From positions 1,852,001-1,916,000 of the forward strand of contig JAPFBL010001929.1 of the NCBI GenBank assembly GCA_026182355.1: DNA of 64,000 nucleotides, given 5' to 3'. The DNA comes from Hermatobates lingyangjiaoensis. Lineage: Eukaryota; Arthropoda; Insecta; Hemiptera; Hermatobatidae. Positions within the stretch are counted from its first letter, which is position 1; every line of letters starts with the position of its first letter. Of this stretch, positions 21,903-34,117 are shown one piece after another. Position numbers and translations under genes: made by a program. The notes below the pieces were generated by a model, which saw only the letters and a program-made list of their open reading frames with translations, did no database searches and was not told the origin of the DNA.

Positions 21903-23977
21903 GTTCTAATGTTTTCTAGTAATTTATAATGGTGATTAACTCTCTTTTGGCATTTGAAAATATTTTTCTTAAAACAATGTGCGAAATATTCTTTTATTAT
22001 ATTCATTAAATGTCTACAAATATTTCATTGTAATTGCTTAAAATTCTAAAGCGTATTTTTGAAGTTACAGCATATTAAGTATTAAATGTTATGATATCTG
22101 GTTCTCGACCTCAACGAATTGCTGACATTGCCCTCTGTGATATCTTTAGCCATTCTTAACAGTCATGCATCAGCAATACGCTATCTACAGTCACTTCTAA
22201 TGTTTAGCTATATCAAACATTCTAAATGACTATAATCATCATCTAATAACCATTTCTTATAACCTAAATTTTCTAATCACAGTAACCCATGAGGTGATTA
22301 CACTATTAGGCAGTTTTGAGCACGTGCTTAGTCTACCTGAACTAAAGAGGACGTCAACAAAGTCCCTAAAAAAATGTTGTATGACACACCGTGCATACTT
22401 CATTGTAAATTCGTATTCAATTGTATTTTTAGTAACACTGAGGTCACTGGAAATCACATTAGTAAACCACATCTTTCTAATCAATACACCCGAGTAGGAG
22501 TTTTTTGACCAGTTTCAAACTCAACTTGAAAATAGACAAATTATATATAGTAAAATTTCTTTCATTTTAACTTTATCTAACTATTTAAAAAAAAACTTAA
22601 ATATAGTTTTTGAGAGTTTTGTCAAATTCACTGCTACCTTAAGTATTATTTATGAAAACCTGTTTTAAATTTTCTACTACTCTGATGAAGATGATCCAAT
22701 CTACTGAAATTTTTAAAGGCTATATCTATTAATGTTTTGATTGTGCCATATTTACAACTTATAGTAGCGTTTGTACTACTAGTAGAAGCGAATGTGTCGC
22801 AAGACAAACTAGCTTAACCACTGTTTGGGTACGGAGCACTTTTTATGTTATGAGATACTTTTGTTTTATAAACTTTCCATACAAAAGAAGTTTATGAAAC
22901 AACGTATTTCGAACATTTGGTGCTCTTTTTCAGGTTATATATACTTGTTAGAAAGGTTAAAAGCGGAAAAATATCAATAGACAGTCTATTTTTGGTATTT
23001 TTCTGTCTTATAACCTCTCTGTAAGTGCATGTAACTTGAACAAGAACATTTATTCTTTGAAAGAAATGTTTGTAAAAAAAAAATATTTCTTGAATGGAGA
23101 TTGGTTTTTAATATATCCTACTTTATATGAATAAACCTCAAACCAGCCTGACACAAACCTAGATTGATTTGTTAAGTGTTAAGAGTGGTCAGTGAACCTT
23201 AAACAAAAAAAATTCCTCTTCATACTGGTCCATTGCGTATGCCTTATTCAAACTGTTGCAATAGAGCTTTTCTTACACAAAAAAAAAACACAAGCACACA
23301 GATTGTTTTCTTAAAAGAATTAATAGAAAGAGGTCCTTGAAGAGGAGTTTTGTTTAAAGGTTTGTTCATTTGAATAGAGTTGGAGGAGAGGGCAGAGTAT
23401 TGTGGCGTTCACCTTCTGGCAACTGAAAACTAAAGCAGCTTTGTCTTGGGGCTGCAGTGCGCTCGATTGCCTAATGCTAAGGGCGAAGGGATTTCGTGGA
23501 TGAATATTGAGGCCCTCTTCAACTGCCGGTATTCACCTATGTCTACTTGCCGTCATAGACGACTAATCAGATGATTTAATAATTAGAAAAATAAACCATC
23601 ATGGTCTTCCTTCTCGGCCCGTTTGAGACAAAATCCTTCTTTTTAATCAGAGTTTCTCAATCTTTGTTTTACCTCATGGTCATCAAAATTTGTCAACGAC
23701 TCATTCAACTATATAATCAAAGAAATTACTTACATCTTACGGATATTCCCCAATTAAGTCACTCAATAATAGTGAATTGAAAACAGCTTTCACATGCTAA
23801 AACTTGAGTTGAGTCATTGAAAGTATTTCAAGCTTAAGGCACTACTCTACTACACTGGTGTAACAAATTGCATTTCAATAACAACCTTTATCTACCCTAC
23901 TGTAGATAGAAATTGACTGTACTTCAATTTTTTACAACAGTGGGCCAGCTATAGAGTAGTCCTATACTTGCACGTCA
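21903..23977. other. Intergenic, no gene supported
   Basis: A CTGATGAAGATGATCC..GAAATTTTT motif (22681-22712) and TTTCGAACATTTGGTGCTC (22906-22924) are decayed members of the hammerhead-like repeat ends. 23390-23560 is less AT-rich but shows no recognisable coding. Confidence 0.4.
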
Positions 23978-24212
23978 TTTACAAAGTAGCCCAGTTGTTG
24001 GTATGGCCACCTCTGGACTGTAGATCCGGAGTTCGATGCCCACTCTCGTCTTCGATTTATTCACGCAAGAGGTGATAAATCTGATCACATCATCCGTTGG
24101 AGAGGACGTTCAGCTATCGGTCTCTCTACGGTGACTGGCACGTGTTAACGAACCCTACTCTCAATTCACTTGAGATAGGCAAAATTTAGGAACACCAATG
24201 TAAAATAAATTC
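23978..24212 (+). repeat. tRNA-derived SINE, copy 1
   Basis: An RNA polymerase III type promoter is visible: A box TAGCCCAGTTGTTGG (from 23987) and B box GGAGTTCGATGCC (24028-24040). The core TTCGATTTATTCACGCAAGA, GGTGACTGGCACGTGTTAAC and the tail AATTTAGGAACACCAATGT are shared with the copy at 24986. Confidence 0.8.
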
Positions 24213-24985
24213 AGCAATCAAATCAACGAGTCATACAAGAGAATATTATCTTAAGAGGCATTGTGTTAAATACACTGGTTCTCTCTTGAAATGCCTATGT
24301 TGGCATAGTAACACTGGGTTTGGTTACTAGTAGGAGTTCACGTTTCGTTGATTTCACCAGTATTGTTAATAATGGTCAAAAGTTATTACTGAGTCAAAAA
24401 TCAGTCATATTTTCAACCTCTGAATAACACAAAGGTATAAATTCTATAGATGTAAGCACTAGCAAAAACAAAATTAACAAAAAACAAATATTATGCTCTA
24501 TCAATAATATTTAGTAGTTTCCAGCAAATTGATTGATCTAAAGTCTCTTAAGATGAATTTTTTAACTCCTTTTAGAGGATCTCTCTTTTGCTCCTCTTTT
24601 CTAGTCCCAAGTCTAGATAGAGGTGGATAGCTTGTGTAGAAGTAACGATTCTACCAAACTGAACAAATTTTTGACTAAATTTTATATTTGAACCATATGT
24701 GAGTAATTTTGATTTTTTGGCCCCTCCTATTACGTTACTCGTACTCTTTAGCTGTATACTTTAATCGTACCATCAAGTTAATAATTATACTCATTAGACT
24801 GTGACGTCATTTTACTGCTGCTGTAAGGGCTGCTAACAGTATTTTTCATGTTTAAGGGTTCAACAGTATCTTATAGTGCCTTTAGTTCCAATTTACTTAT
24901 TATTCTTCTTACTTGGTATTATTACTTTTCTCGGTTATAAATTGATGAAATTGTTTACCAAGAGAGTTTCTCACTTATTTTAATG
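24213..24985. other. AT-rich spacer between SINEs
   Basis: No gene or repeat was recognised. Confidence 0.4.
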
Positions 24986-25226
24986 GGGGCCAGGTTAGCA
25001 GGTGCCAACGTGATCGCTGCTGCACTGGTATACAGGATTCAATACCACTCTAGCCCTCGATTTATTCATAAGTGAGGTAAAAAAATCTGAGTACATCGTC
25101 CCTTGAGTATTGTTCAAGCTAAGCCGTCGTCCTGAGCTAGTACGATGCCAGGTACTTGTTAAAGATCTCTACTCTAAATACATTTGAGTAAGGAAAAATT
25201 TAGGACTTCCAATGTAGGATCAACAG
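24986..25226 (+). repeat. tRNA-derived SINE, copy 2
   Basis: The head GGGGGCCAGGTTAGCAGGTG contains an A-box-like TTAGCAGGTGCC. The B box is GGATTCAATACC (about 25035-25046). Core CTCGATTTATTCATAAGTGA and tail AATTTAGGACTTCCAATGTA align with copy 1 at moderate divergence, so the family is old. Confidence 0.78.
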
Positions 25227-25552
25227 GTAATATGGCTCAGCTGTTACTAAAATGGGTGCCAAATAACATATGAGCTACAATTATTCCCCCTAGAACAACA
25301 CAAAAAGGAGAACGCCTTATAAGTGTGGGCGTTGAAAAACAAACTAATTATTTTGATTAATACTTAAAACTCAAATTTTAAGGGGATAATAAAATTATTC
25401 TTTTGTATTATCATTGCAGTATATTATTATATAAAATGTTATGTTTGTCCGGTGTTGAATTTATAACTAATAGAAGCAGAATGTGAAATAGTACCCTAAA
25501 CTAGTACAGAAGATCTGTTCAAAAGATGTTTCCTTTAATGTTTTTCCTGAAG

Positions 25553-25679
25553 ATGTTTAAGCTAAATTATCAGATGCTGGTACAAAGAGATGAGAGATGT
25601 GGTAGGAAGGTCAAAGCTTTGCAAGATCAAGTTCAATCCTTGGCTAAAATCTGTAAACAGTTATTACAAATACAAAAGA
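25553..25679 (+). CDS. Possible coiled-coil exon of an unknown gene
   Basis: A pyrimidine-rich tract ending TTTTTCCTGAAG precedes the segment, and GTAAGG follows at 25680, so acceptor and donor are plausible. The 42 encoded residues (KLNYQMLVQRDERCGRKVKA, then LQDQVQSLAKICKQLLQIQK) have the heptad spacing of a coiled coil and soluble-protein composition, unlike the random frames around it. It would enter in phase 0 and leave in phase 1. No neighbouring exon was found and the protein was not recognised. Confidence 0.3.
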
Positions 25680-25799
25680 GTAAGGAGAAGGCTGTGTACT
25701 TGACCCTTAAGGGCTATCTTAACTGCAATCTTGCTTGTTACGAAACACCTTCAAGAAACACAATTACTCTGGTTTTATACGAACACAAGTAGAAAACAT

Positions 25800-26078
25800 C
25801 TGCACGACGAAATACTGGACAGGCAAAACTTCTTTTTAGAGGGGGACTGTTTCAATAGAACAGACAATTGAAATATAGCCCGCATGCGGCCCATCGGAAC
25901 TGTTCTGTGTCCAGCCCAATATTTATCTAAATCACAGATACCTAACCTTTCTTTACTCCTATACCCCTAAAAAATTTGCCTTCACTTCGCACCCTCTACA
26001 TTTTATACTTTTGTTCAAGGATAAAAGATATTGACTCATCCTTACTATATTTAAAACATCCTTACTATATTTTACTAT
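25800..26078. other. Short intergenic stretch, nothing recognised
   Basis: No gene or repeat was recognised. CTTACTATATTTAAAACATC is duplicated at about 26040-26075. Confidence 0.4.
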
Positions 26079-26160
26079 CAATGATTAAACCACAATAAGA
26101 ATAATTCTTATTGTGGTTTAATCATTGATTGTTGTTTCACGTGTTTATGTGAAATCTTTT
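26079..26160. repeat. Short palindrome of the GATC family tail
   Basis: CAATGATTAAACCACAATAA (from 26079) and its reverse complement (to 26127) meet with almost no loop. The family tail TTTCACGTGTTTATGTGAAA follows to 26160. Only the distal arm ends of the GATC family remain. Confidence 0.9.
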
Positions 26161-26821
26161 TATCGATATTTTACTATATGTAAAAAAAAAATCAAACTTT
26201 TAGACAAGAAGATTCATAGATTGATATTTGAATAAACTTTACGAAAATAATAACTCTTGTTTGAAGTACTATATGTCAAATAATAAAAACTAGCTTCGAA
26301 ACGCATAGAAAGGAATTTAATTTTCTAATATGTAAAAAAACCAAATGTATGGACTAGAGAGGATATCTCAGATTAACATTTGAATATACCTAACAAAAAA
26401 TAATTGATTTCTTGAAATATATACAAGATAACATAAAAATACTATTTTTTTTAATGAAAATACTATTAACTCTGGATCTCTATGACGTTATCAAACTAAG
26501 CTTTTGAAAATTTCCTTAGAATGTCTTTAAAAAATATCATATCCTTAAAAGTGCTGAAATTTCCTTAAACTAAGAAATTTTTTTAAAGTTGCAGCATTGC
26601 TTCTCGCACCCCCTGGAATGATGTCTCGCACTCTTGATGGGAAACCTGATCTATTCATTAATCAGGGGTTCACAAATTAGTATTGGGAACACTAGATCCG
26701 ATCATTAAAATTATAAGTACGTATATTGTAAATAAATTAAATATCGTACTCCAGAAAGCATTTCTGTTTATATTTTACGAAACTTATATTCCATATATAT
26801 ATATATAATATATATATTACA

Positions 26822-27050
26822 AGATTTTACATAAACCCGTAAAATAACAAATCAATAATCAATGACCAAACCACAAAATGAAATGGGGAAAAAAGACTAA
26901 GATCTTTCAACCGTAACAAGAGTCGTGGTCAGAGTCAAAAACCCAACTTCATCAGTTGGGTTTTTGACTCTGACAATGGCCACTTGTTTACAGTTGAAAG
27001 ATCTTAGTCTTTTTTCCCCATTTCATATTGTGGTTTGATTATTGATATAT
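26822..27050. repeat. GATC-family hairpin, diverged
   Basis: Arms (about 26865-26948 and 26953-27047) pair with several mismatches around TTCATCAG. The family tail AGATTTTACATAAACCCG lies at the left. The core reads CTGACAATGGCCACTTG..AGTTGAAAGATC, so the inner stem is partly broken. Short (TA)n lies on both sides. Confidence 0.88.
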
Positions 27051-27617
27051 TTATATATATAAGCGTAGAATTCCCCATACCTTGAAATGCCCAGTCATTA
27101 GGCTCTGATATATATACGTCCCTGAAGGTCATTTAAATGTACGTACTTTTGATTTTTTTACATGTGTATATTTAATTTTAGTACATTTAAATGTACTTAG
27201 TACATTGTACAGATTTACAATATGACTTTATAGTCTGAAACTATTCATCAAGAAACAAAGTTGAGAACGCAGGCTTTATTACAAAAGAAAACAATTCTCT
27301 AAACATTTCGGTGAGACCATTTTTTTTCTCCTCTCTAGATCAATTAAGATTAAGTAATGATTACAGCTATTAATAATTACTGAACATAAATAAATTAGAA
27401 AATGTGCCATCTGACCAAGTACTAATGAAAATATAATTATATAAATAACAAAAAGAATTAGAAATTTAAAATATTTGCAAAATTAAGTTGCTTGTATATA
27501 ATTGAAAATGAAATTCAAATATAAATATATAAATTTATATTCATATATAAATTATTAAATAGCTTAATTGATTGTCCTTATGTAATTATATTTTCACATA
27601 CCATCATATACTTTAAA
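27051..27617. other. AT-rich intergenic, no gene seen
   Basis: No gene or clear repeat was recognised. Confidence 0.4.
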
Positions 27618-27690
27618 AAGCAGTTCTCGCTAGATAACCGAAGCTAAGCAAGATTGGGTGTAGTTACCGCTACATAGCCACTCTTTAGCA
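27618..27690 (+). pseudogene. 5S rRNA-like fragment
   Basis: AGCAGTTCTCGCTAGATAAC then CGAAGCTAAGCAAGATTGGG and TGTAGTTAC matches the middle of animal 5S rRNA (..GTTCTCG..GATCACCGAAG(C/T)TAAGCA..TCGGGC..GGT(C/T)AGTAC). Both the 5' third and the 3' end are missing, so it is a 5S pseudogene or the head of a 5S-derived SINE. Downstream GGCTCACCCGTTCTAAATGG could be the SINE body. Confidence 0.6.
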
Positions 27691-28789
27691 TTTCTGGAAA
27701 TAATGTGGCTCACCCGTTCTAAATGGGTGCTAAATCAAAAATGAGCCACTCATTCAGTCCTTGAATACCACAAAAGTTTGGGTCTACGATTTAAAAAGAA
27801 TGGCATTAAGCTTGGAATTTCAAACCGTGCCAGTACAATCGGCTCCTTTATTCCTTATATTGCACAACCAAAAGAGCTTTGAAGAAAAGAGACCGTTCTA
27901 TCAATGGATGTTAGAGTGGTTCAAGTATTTAAGGACTTTTGAATTGTGAAGAACATATGTTACATTTCAGTGTATCTCTTTTTTTTAAAGGCAAAGGTAG
28001 GTTTAGTAGTTATTGTTTGGATATGAAAGAGGCGTGACAGTGGTTTCGAAGACAGATGTATTTAAGAATTGAAGTGAGAGACAAATTAGCCAGGTGAGAC
28101 AGGAATCCGGGACAGGAAGAAGTCGTGGCTGTGTTGATGAAGACAGAAGTGGGTAGGCATTGTCCAGTCGAAGTCCCGCTGGGGGACGAGTAGTCGCTGG
28201 GCACAGTAGTCACTGGGCAACACTAACCCGGCCACCCGCCAAGTCGGCCAGGTGGTCTCCCACGACTACCATATGCTGTCCACATCTTGTACCTTCACCG
28301 CAAAACTTACGCTGTCTTCCTAATGACGCCCCAACACCCGTGTCATTCATATCAACCGGCTATTTGTCCTCGCTCAATTGAGCCCATTCGCCAGGCTTCC
28401 TCTCCTCACAATGGACAAGTCACCGGCTTATTTATGCCTTCGACGACCGCCACGCGCACCACCTCCTCCCACTTCAACAGCCATCCGATTTCTGCTAAAC
28501 CCAATCATTTATATGCACCGTCATACCTCGTAAGTTGATATCGGAGATGTTGGAGCGCTTTCGGATCTGGTCCATCTTCATTCGCAACTAATCTATGGGG
28601 CTATTGTCGAGAGGTTTTATAGTCGTGTCCACTGCTATCTAGATATTGTTATTTCAAATTATGGCGTTATTTTTAAATTTATTTAATTATTATCTAGTCT
28701 AATTCTTTTATAGTTTTTTTAATTACATAAGATTAATATTTTTTCTTTCTCACTAAAAACTTTAGTATAATTAATATTAGAACTATAAT
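27691..28789. other. Intergenic with a GC-richer island
   Basis: 28130-28560 is clearly GC-richer than its surroundings. It is open for 83 codons on plus (28287-28538) and ends at CATACCTCGTAAGTTG, which contains a consensus donor. The translation (rich in Ser, Thr, Pro, His) matches nothing recognised and no acceptor is convincing. It could be an exon or a GC-rich repeat. Confidence 0.3.
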
Positions 28790-29180
28790 ACATCGTCTTA
28801 CCTCGTATACTGCTCCTATAGCTCCCAACCCTTTCGGCTGACTCCCATCTTCAAAAAGAACTGATCCAAGGCGTCCTACTTCCAGTTACATAATCTACCT
28901 AATTTTTCAATGCTGTCTTTATTCTACGACTAGACAGACTTGACAATGACGAAAATAAGAGAAAACAAATAACCCAAATAATGTTAACTAAAATAAAATG
29001 AAAATAAAATAATGTTATAATAATTAAATAATGAATATATAGACAAAGATAAATATAATCTATTTGGTAGATTATATAACGGGAAGTACGATTCCTTAAA
29101 TCAGTTCTTTTTGAAGATGGGTGACGCCCGAAACCGGTCAGAGAACTGCACCAGCAGTATACGAGGTAAGAAGATATATT
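28790..29180. repeat. Inverted repeat with hammerhead-like folds in arms
   Basis: Arms 28790-28903 and 29066-29180 share CTTACCTCGTATACTGCT, CCCATCTTCAAAAAGAACTG and ATAATCTACC in inverted order. The right arm holds the fold at 29102-29148. The left-arm copy on the minus strand (about 28820-28875) has lost the stem pairing. Confidence 0.85.
29102..29148 (+). ncRNA. Hammerhead-like fold, nine-pair helix I
   Basis: Helix I is CAGTTCTTT (29102-29110) with AGAGAACTG (29140-29148), nine pairs with one G.U. The core is TTGAAGA (29111-29117), with C3 changed to T, then one extra T. Helix II is GGG (29119-29121) with CCC (29127-29129). GAAA is 29130-29133, the palindrome ACCGGT is 29133-29138, and C is 29139. 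The U-C step before helix I is where a hammerhead would cleave. The changed C3 predicts an inactive copy. Confidence 0.6.
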
Positions 29181-29649
29181 ATAGTTCTAATATTAATAAT
29201 ACTAACATCAGTGGTAATAAAAAAAATGCAAGTATTTAGTATTACTATAGGTAAGATAGATATTCTATATCGCAAACACATCTTGTAATTTTAAACCCTT
29301 CTAGAAAGGAACTTAAATTTCAAATTTTAATATTCTTAATGTTTTAAATTAAAATGTTCATTGGTTGTTTTTGTAGTATTGAATTATTACTTAAGGTTAT
29401 ACTAACATTTGACTCCTGTTTTGTTGCCTATGTTTCTTGAAATACTTTAATGCTTGAACAACATTTCCTTATTCATGATCAATCCTTAAAACATGTTCAG
29501 TGTTGATCATAAAACAGAAAAGAGTTTAACCACTATACCCATATGTTCATATGAACAAAAATCTGGTGCGGTCTACACTCAACTTTACTATATGTAAAGA
29601 TATCAAACCAATTAACAATCAATTTAGTTTAATGATTTTTTTAATGTGG

Positions 29650-30720
29650 CTATTTAATTGCTTACTTTACCATAAGTAATGTGTAGTGATTGTGAAAAAT
29701 CCACAATCGAAATCTCTAGATTTTCACGGTATTAAATGTTTTGAAGTCCTCAAAGTCATTTTATGACGTTTTTTTGATGATGTCTGTTGTGGGTGGGTGG
29801 GTGTTTATCCAAAAGCTTTGTAGACACTACAGTCCACAATCTTTGATGGATCAAATTTATATTTCACAAAAATGGGTTTCATAGTTTAGATGTGCTGTAT
29901 GTATAGTTTGGGAGCAATTTTGCATAATGGTAAAGTTACTTTTTTGGTTAAAGTGTGTCTTTAACTACTAATTCTAGATTCTTGAAATATTGGCATAATC
30001 TTCCAGGCTACAAAAGCAATAACTAAAAAAAATCCTCAGTCTTTTAAAACAACTGGAAATGTTTTTTTTTTTCAATAACATAGTAAAATTTGACTTATTA
30101 TTCAACTGAAAACTTGTGTGGGTGATACAAGTCATGTTTGACGGATCAAACAAATAAAATTGAACCTAAAAATAAAGCATTATATGATAAATGAGTAAAG
30201 ATTATAAGTAAAGTATAGTTATCGTGAACAAAGTCGATTTGGAGGTTTTGACGGAATTATATGTTTTGAGGTCCCAGAAGACGTTTTATGAAGATTTTTC
30301 GATGATGTCTGTGTGGGTGGGTGGATGAGTTAGTGTGTATCCAAAGTTTATGGCCATGCTACGATCTAGATTCATAATCTACGGTCTTGCTTTAGTCCGT
30401 AATCTCTCATGGACTAAATTGATATTTTACACAAAAATATACCTCATAGTGTAGATGAGCCCTATTGATTGGGAGCAATTAAGCATGATGGCAAAGTCAC
30501 TTTTTTTGCTAAAAACCTGTTTTTAGAAGGCTACATTTTTTTACTCATGTACCACCAATACTAGAGTATTGAAACTTTGGCATTATCTTTTAAGCTACAA
30601 AATCAAGAAAATAAAAATACGCTCAGAGTTTTAAAACAACAGAAAAAGATTTTTTCAATAAAATTTACAAATTTTGACTTATAATTCAATCTGAAAGCTT
30701 TTGAGAGCGATAAAATCCAT
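29650..30720. repeat. Two diverged direct copies of a ~530-bp unit
   Basis: About 29690-30140 and about 30215-30720 share, in order, GATGATGTCTGT..TGGGTGGGTGG, ATCAAATTTATATTTCACAAAA-like, TGGGAGCAATT and TGGTAAAGTTACTTTTTT-like blocks. It is an old tandem duplication with no coding. Confidence 0.65.
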
Positions 30721-30999
30721 ACAGTTTAACGGATCAAAATGAAATTATAGCGAAAATTAGAACATTATGAGAAGGATAAGGTGAAATATTTTTTTCCAAA
30801 GTTACATTCATTAAAGGAGCGTTACAGTACATATTCTGTTTTCAGAAAATTTTTTTGACGCTAAACGGCTCATTAAAAAAACTATGAAATTTTGCCAAAA
30901 AAATTAATAGAAAATTAGAATTTGTAAAAAAAATTCATGAAAATCAATTACGGCAACTGATTTTTATGAAACCCATAAAAACGAATATTGGCCCTGTAC

Positions 31000-33900
31000 T
31001 AATGGTTCACTTGTTATACTTGTCGCATTTGTTTACATTTATTTTCATTGTTTACATTGACTTAGAAATTTTTTGAGTGAGTCAACCGAAATATAATTGA
31101 TGTTTAGAAGTTTAATGAACTTTTTTTAAATGATTTAATGACTTATTTAGATATAAAAACAATATTCTTTCATGTAAAAAATCATAGCCAATGAACATAA
31201 ATTCCTGATGCTTTCCATGGGATGATGAATTTGTCAAACAAAATATTGTAATTAATCTATATAGTTCACCATTCAACAAGACTTAATATAAGATGAGGGT
31301 TTTCTTATGTTTATGAATAATATTAACTTGAATATTGAAATATGAGGAATAGACTGTGTGGTCATATATTAAAAAACTTTTATAATTTATAAGCTATTCT
31401 TCAGTGATTCGATGACCCTGAGATTTTTGTGTTAATTTTTCTGACATTATCACACCAAATATGAATATTTTGAAAACTTATACAGAATTTTTTGGCTTTA
31501 ATCTTCAATATAGAAACAAGTTAGGTAAACTACATCAAATTTAACAGAACGATTGACCAAGCTATTGTACTGATGGTCTTGTAAGAGATCAGTTGGCTAT
31601 AGGAACAAAAGGCATGTTATCCTGTGTAAGAGATTTTGCAACAAAAATTCTTTACTTTGGTTTTACAAAAGTGTTGTTACTGCTGCAGTAATACCGTTTA
31701 TATTATACCAATCAGTTATGTGATATACAAAAATAAGCGTGTATATTGATAACTGTATTACCTCGAGGATTGAAAACTAATAAACATTTCACATTTAGAA
31801 ATTTGTATGAAGAATTAATAATTTTCTGTTTATTTCACAAAATAGAAATGCCTCTCTGAGGAATGAAATATCCACGATACCCTGGAATGAATGGATCTTG
31901 AAGCAACTACTCTGATATAATGACTTGTTATAAATTAAAAATGCAAGCAGTATCAATAGCTGGAAACATGGAAATAGCTAACAAAGAGTTAGTCTAGAAT
32001 TTGGAAATGTTTGCAACCATTTGCAACTTTGGTGTCTCGAGAATTTCGCGTGTTTGCATCAACACACGTTAAAAATCACACAAGTTGAACTAACAAATAG
32101 ATCAAGATGAAATCGTAAAAGCTGCCGAGAACAACCTCCCCAATACAGCTTAACAAGCTCATTCTAACTGAACCTAAATTTATAGTGTTTACTATAATCT
32201 ACATAACTTCAAAGAAGAATTTAGAAATATATGTGGAAGATCTATTAAAAATTTGTCCACTTAACTCTTATGAATGAAAGCTGCATTTAATATCATAAAA
32301 AGAATGCAGACTGTCATTCCAGAATAGATGCAAATCTTTGATAAAATTTGTAGATGAATGCGAGACAATCGCCTCGGGGAAGGTAAAGATTTTTGTCCAG
32401 TGATACTCAAAACTATATGAGTGAAGGATATTTCTAAATGAACATAAAGGCCAGTTCATTAACGCTTTTCGAAAACGTTATTATTGTTGTAGTTATTACC
32501 AATGATAGTATATGGTGAGACATACAAAAACAAGCATATGTACTGATAGTGGATCAATCACTATCAGTACTATCTGTACTACCTCCAGGAATGAAAGACT
32601 AATAAACATCTCCCTTCTAGATATTTATATTATGCCTAAATGGGACATTATGCTCGTATATTATGTACACAAGAAGTTTGATATTGTGTTTACTTATAGT
32701 AAAGTTGTGTGTTGGCCACTCCAGATTTTTTATATTGACTTAGAAATTTTTTGAGTTAATCGACTGGAATAGAATTAAAGTTTAGAGTTTTAATTAAACA
32801 ATTTCAAATGATTTAGTGACTTAATATACAATCAGGCACCATGATGCTTTTCATGGTGTGATGAATTAATTAAATTAATTAAAATGCTCTAAAGGATTAA
32901 TTAAAATGCTCTAATTAGGTATATTGCTGCTTGAACAAAACTTTATATTAGATGTAGACTTTCTTGTTTATGAATCTTATTACCTTTAGGTTATATTGAA
33001 TTTAGAGTAATGGACTCCTTAGTTTTATATTAAAAAACAGATACTAATTCGAATCTGATTCTTCGTTGATTCAATGATACTAACTTTTTTTTTTCTTATC
33101 TTACAAGTTTCTGATATTTAGAAGTCTTTGAGGGAAAGCTTTGGCTTAAATTTTCAATGTAGAAGAAGGTCAGATGAACTTTATTAAATGTAGGAGATCT
33201 ATAGGAACAAAAGCTATTTCTCCTGTAAGAGATTATTACGTGACACGAAATCGTCACATTTTCTTTACAGTAAAAAAAAAATGATATTACTGATGTTGTA
33301 ATACCAAGGATATTCCATGCATCAATTGTGTGATATACAGAAAAAAGCACGTATAATGATAACTAGTTCAATCACTATCTGTACTACCTCCAGGAATGAA
33401 AGACTAATAAACATCTCCCATTTAAATATTTATATTATGTCTAAATGGGATATTATATCATTGTAGGGTAAAAATCTAATGAAATGGTCTCCACATATAC
33501 AAATTTTAATGATATAAACAACGCGTTTCGAACACGTAGTGTTCTTCCTCAGGCATTAACTAAAAAATGCAATGACACCAGAGAGTTATCTATAGTACAA
33601 AGTAAAAAGTACAAAAATTAATATAAAATAAAATAAGGCAGAAAGTACGAACCTAATTTTACCCTACAATGAGTAAATACCACATAATAACTGATTGCAC
33701 TACAGTAGGGACATTATATACCCAAGAAGTTTGATATTATATTTACTTATAGTAAAGTTGAATATAGGCCACTCCAAATTTTTTAAGTGAATCGACTAAA
33801 ATAAAATGAATGTTAGGGGTTTAATAAAAAAAAAATTGAACTGATAATGACTTAATATGAGATGTAAGAAGAATAAAATTCTCACTCTTATAACATCAAC

Positions 33901-34117
33901 GCCAATCAAACATAAAATTTCTTATGCTTTCTATGGTATTATGGATTTGTCTAACAAATACTGTCATCAATCTATATGTTGCACCATTCAACAAACTTTA
34001 ATATCAAATGTAGATTTTCTTATGTTTATGAATCACATGCTTTTTTTTAAAATTGAAGTAAAAGGAATGGGCTCTTTCGTTCTCAGAAGAGGTAATATGT
34101 TGTTGACAAACATCTAG
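31000..34117. repeat. Diverged tandem units of ~1 kb
   Basis: Three units begin with a GACTTAGAAATTTTTTGAGT-like block near 31055, 32735 and (shortened) 33775. They carry CTACCTCCAGGAATGAAAGA and AATAAACATCTCCC (32580 and 33386, decayed near 31760). The unit near 33464 is interrupted by the MITE-like element at 33464-33672, after which the unit resumes (GGGACATTATATACCCAAGA). Small frames within are not conserved between units. Confidence 0.6.
33464..33672. mobile_element. 209-bp TIR element containing a hammerhead-like end
   Basis: Terminal inverted repeats CATTGTAGGGTAAAA (33464-) and TTTTACCCTACAATG (-33672) bound a 209-bp insert in the ~1-kb tandem unit. Inside, on the minus strand, is a fold (33521-33552): CTGAGGA, extra A, perfect six-pair GAACAC with GTGTTC, GAAA, palindrome ACGCGT. 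TTCGAACAC and AACGCGTTTCG are shared with the tail of the PLE at 44.2 kb, which suggests the element derives from PLE ends. Confidence 0.7.

Noticed and set aside
28287..28538. 83-codon plus-strand frame ending near a GTAAGT
   Set aside because: No acceptor, no recognisable motif, and several alternative frames are equally open in this GC-richer patch.
79..29148. Calling the recurrent fold an active canonical hammerhead ribozyme
   Set aside because: Most copies have one extra base between the CUGANGA core and helix II, and several have core substitutions. I therefore describe it as hammerhead-like only.
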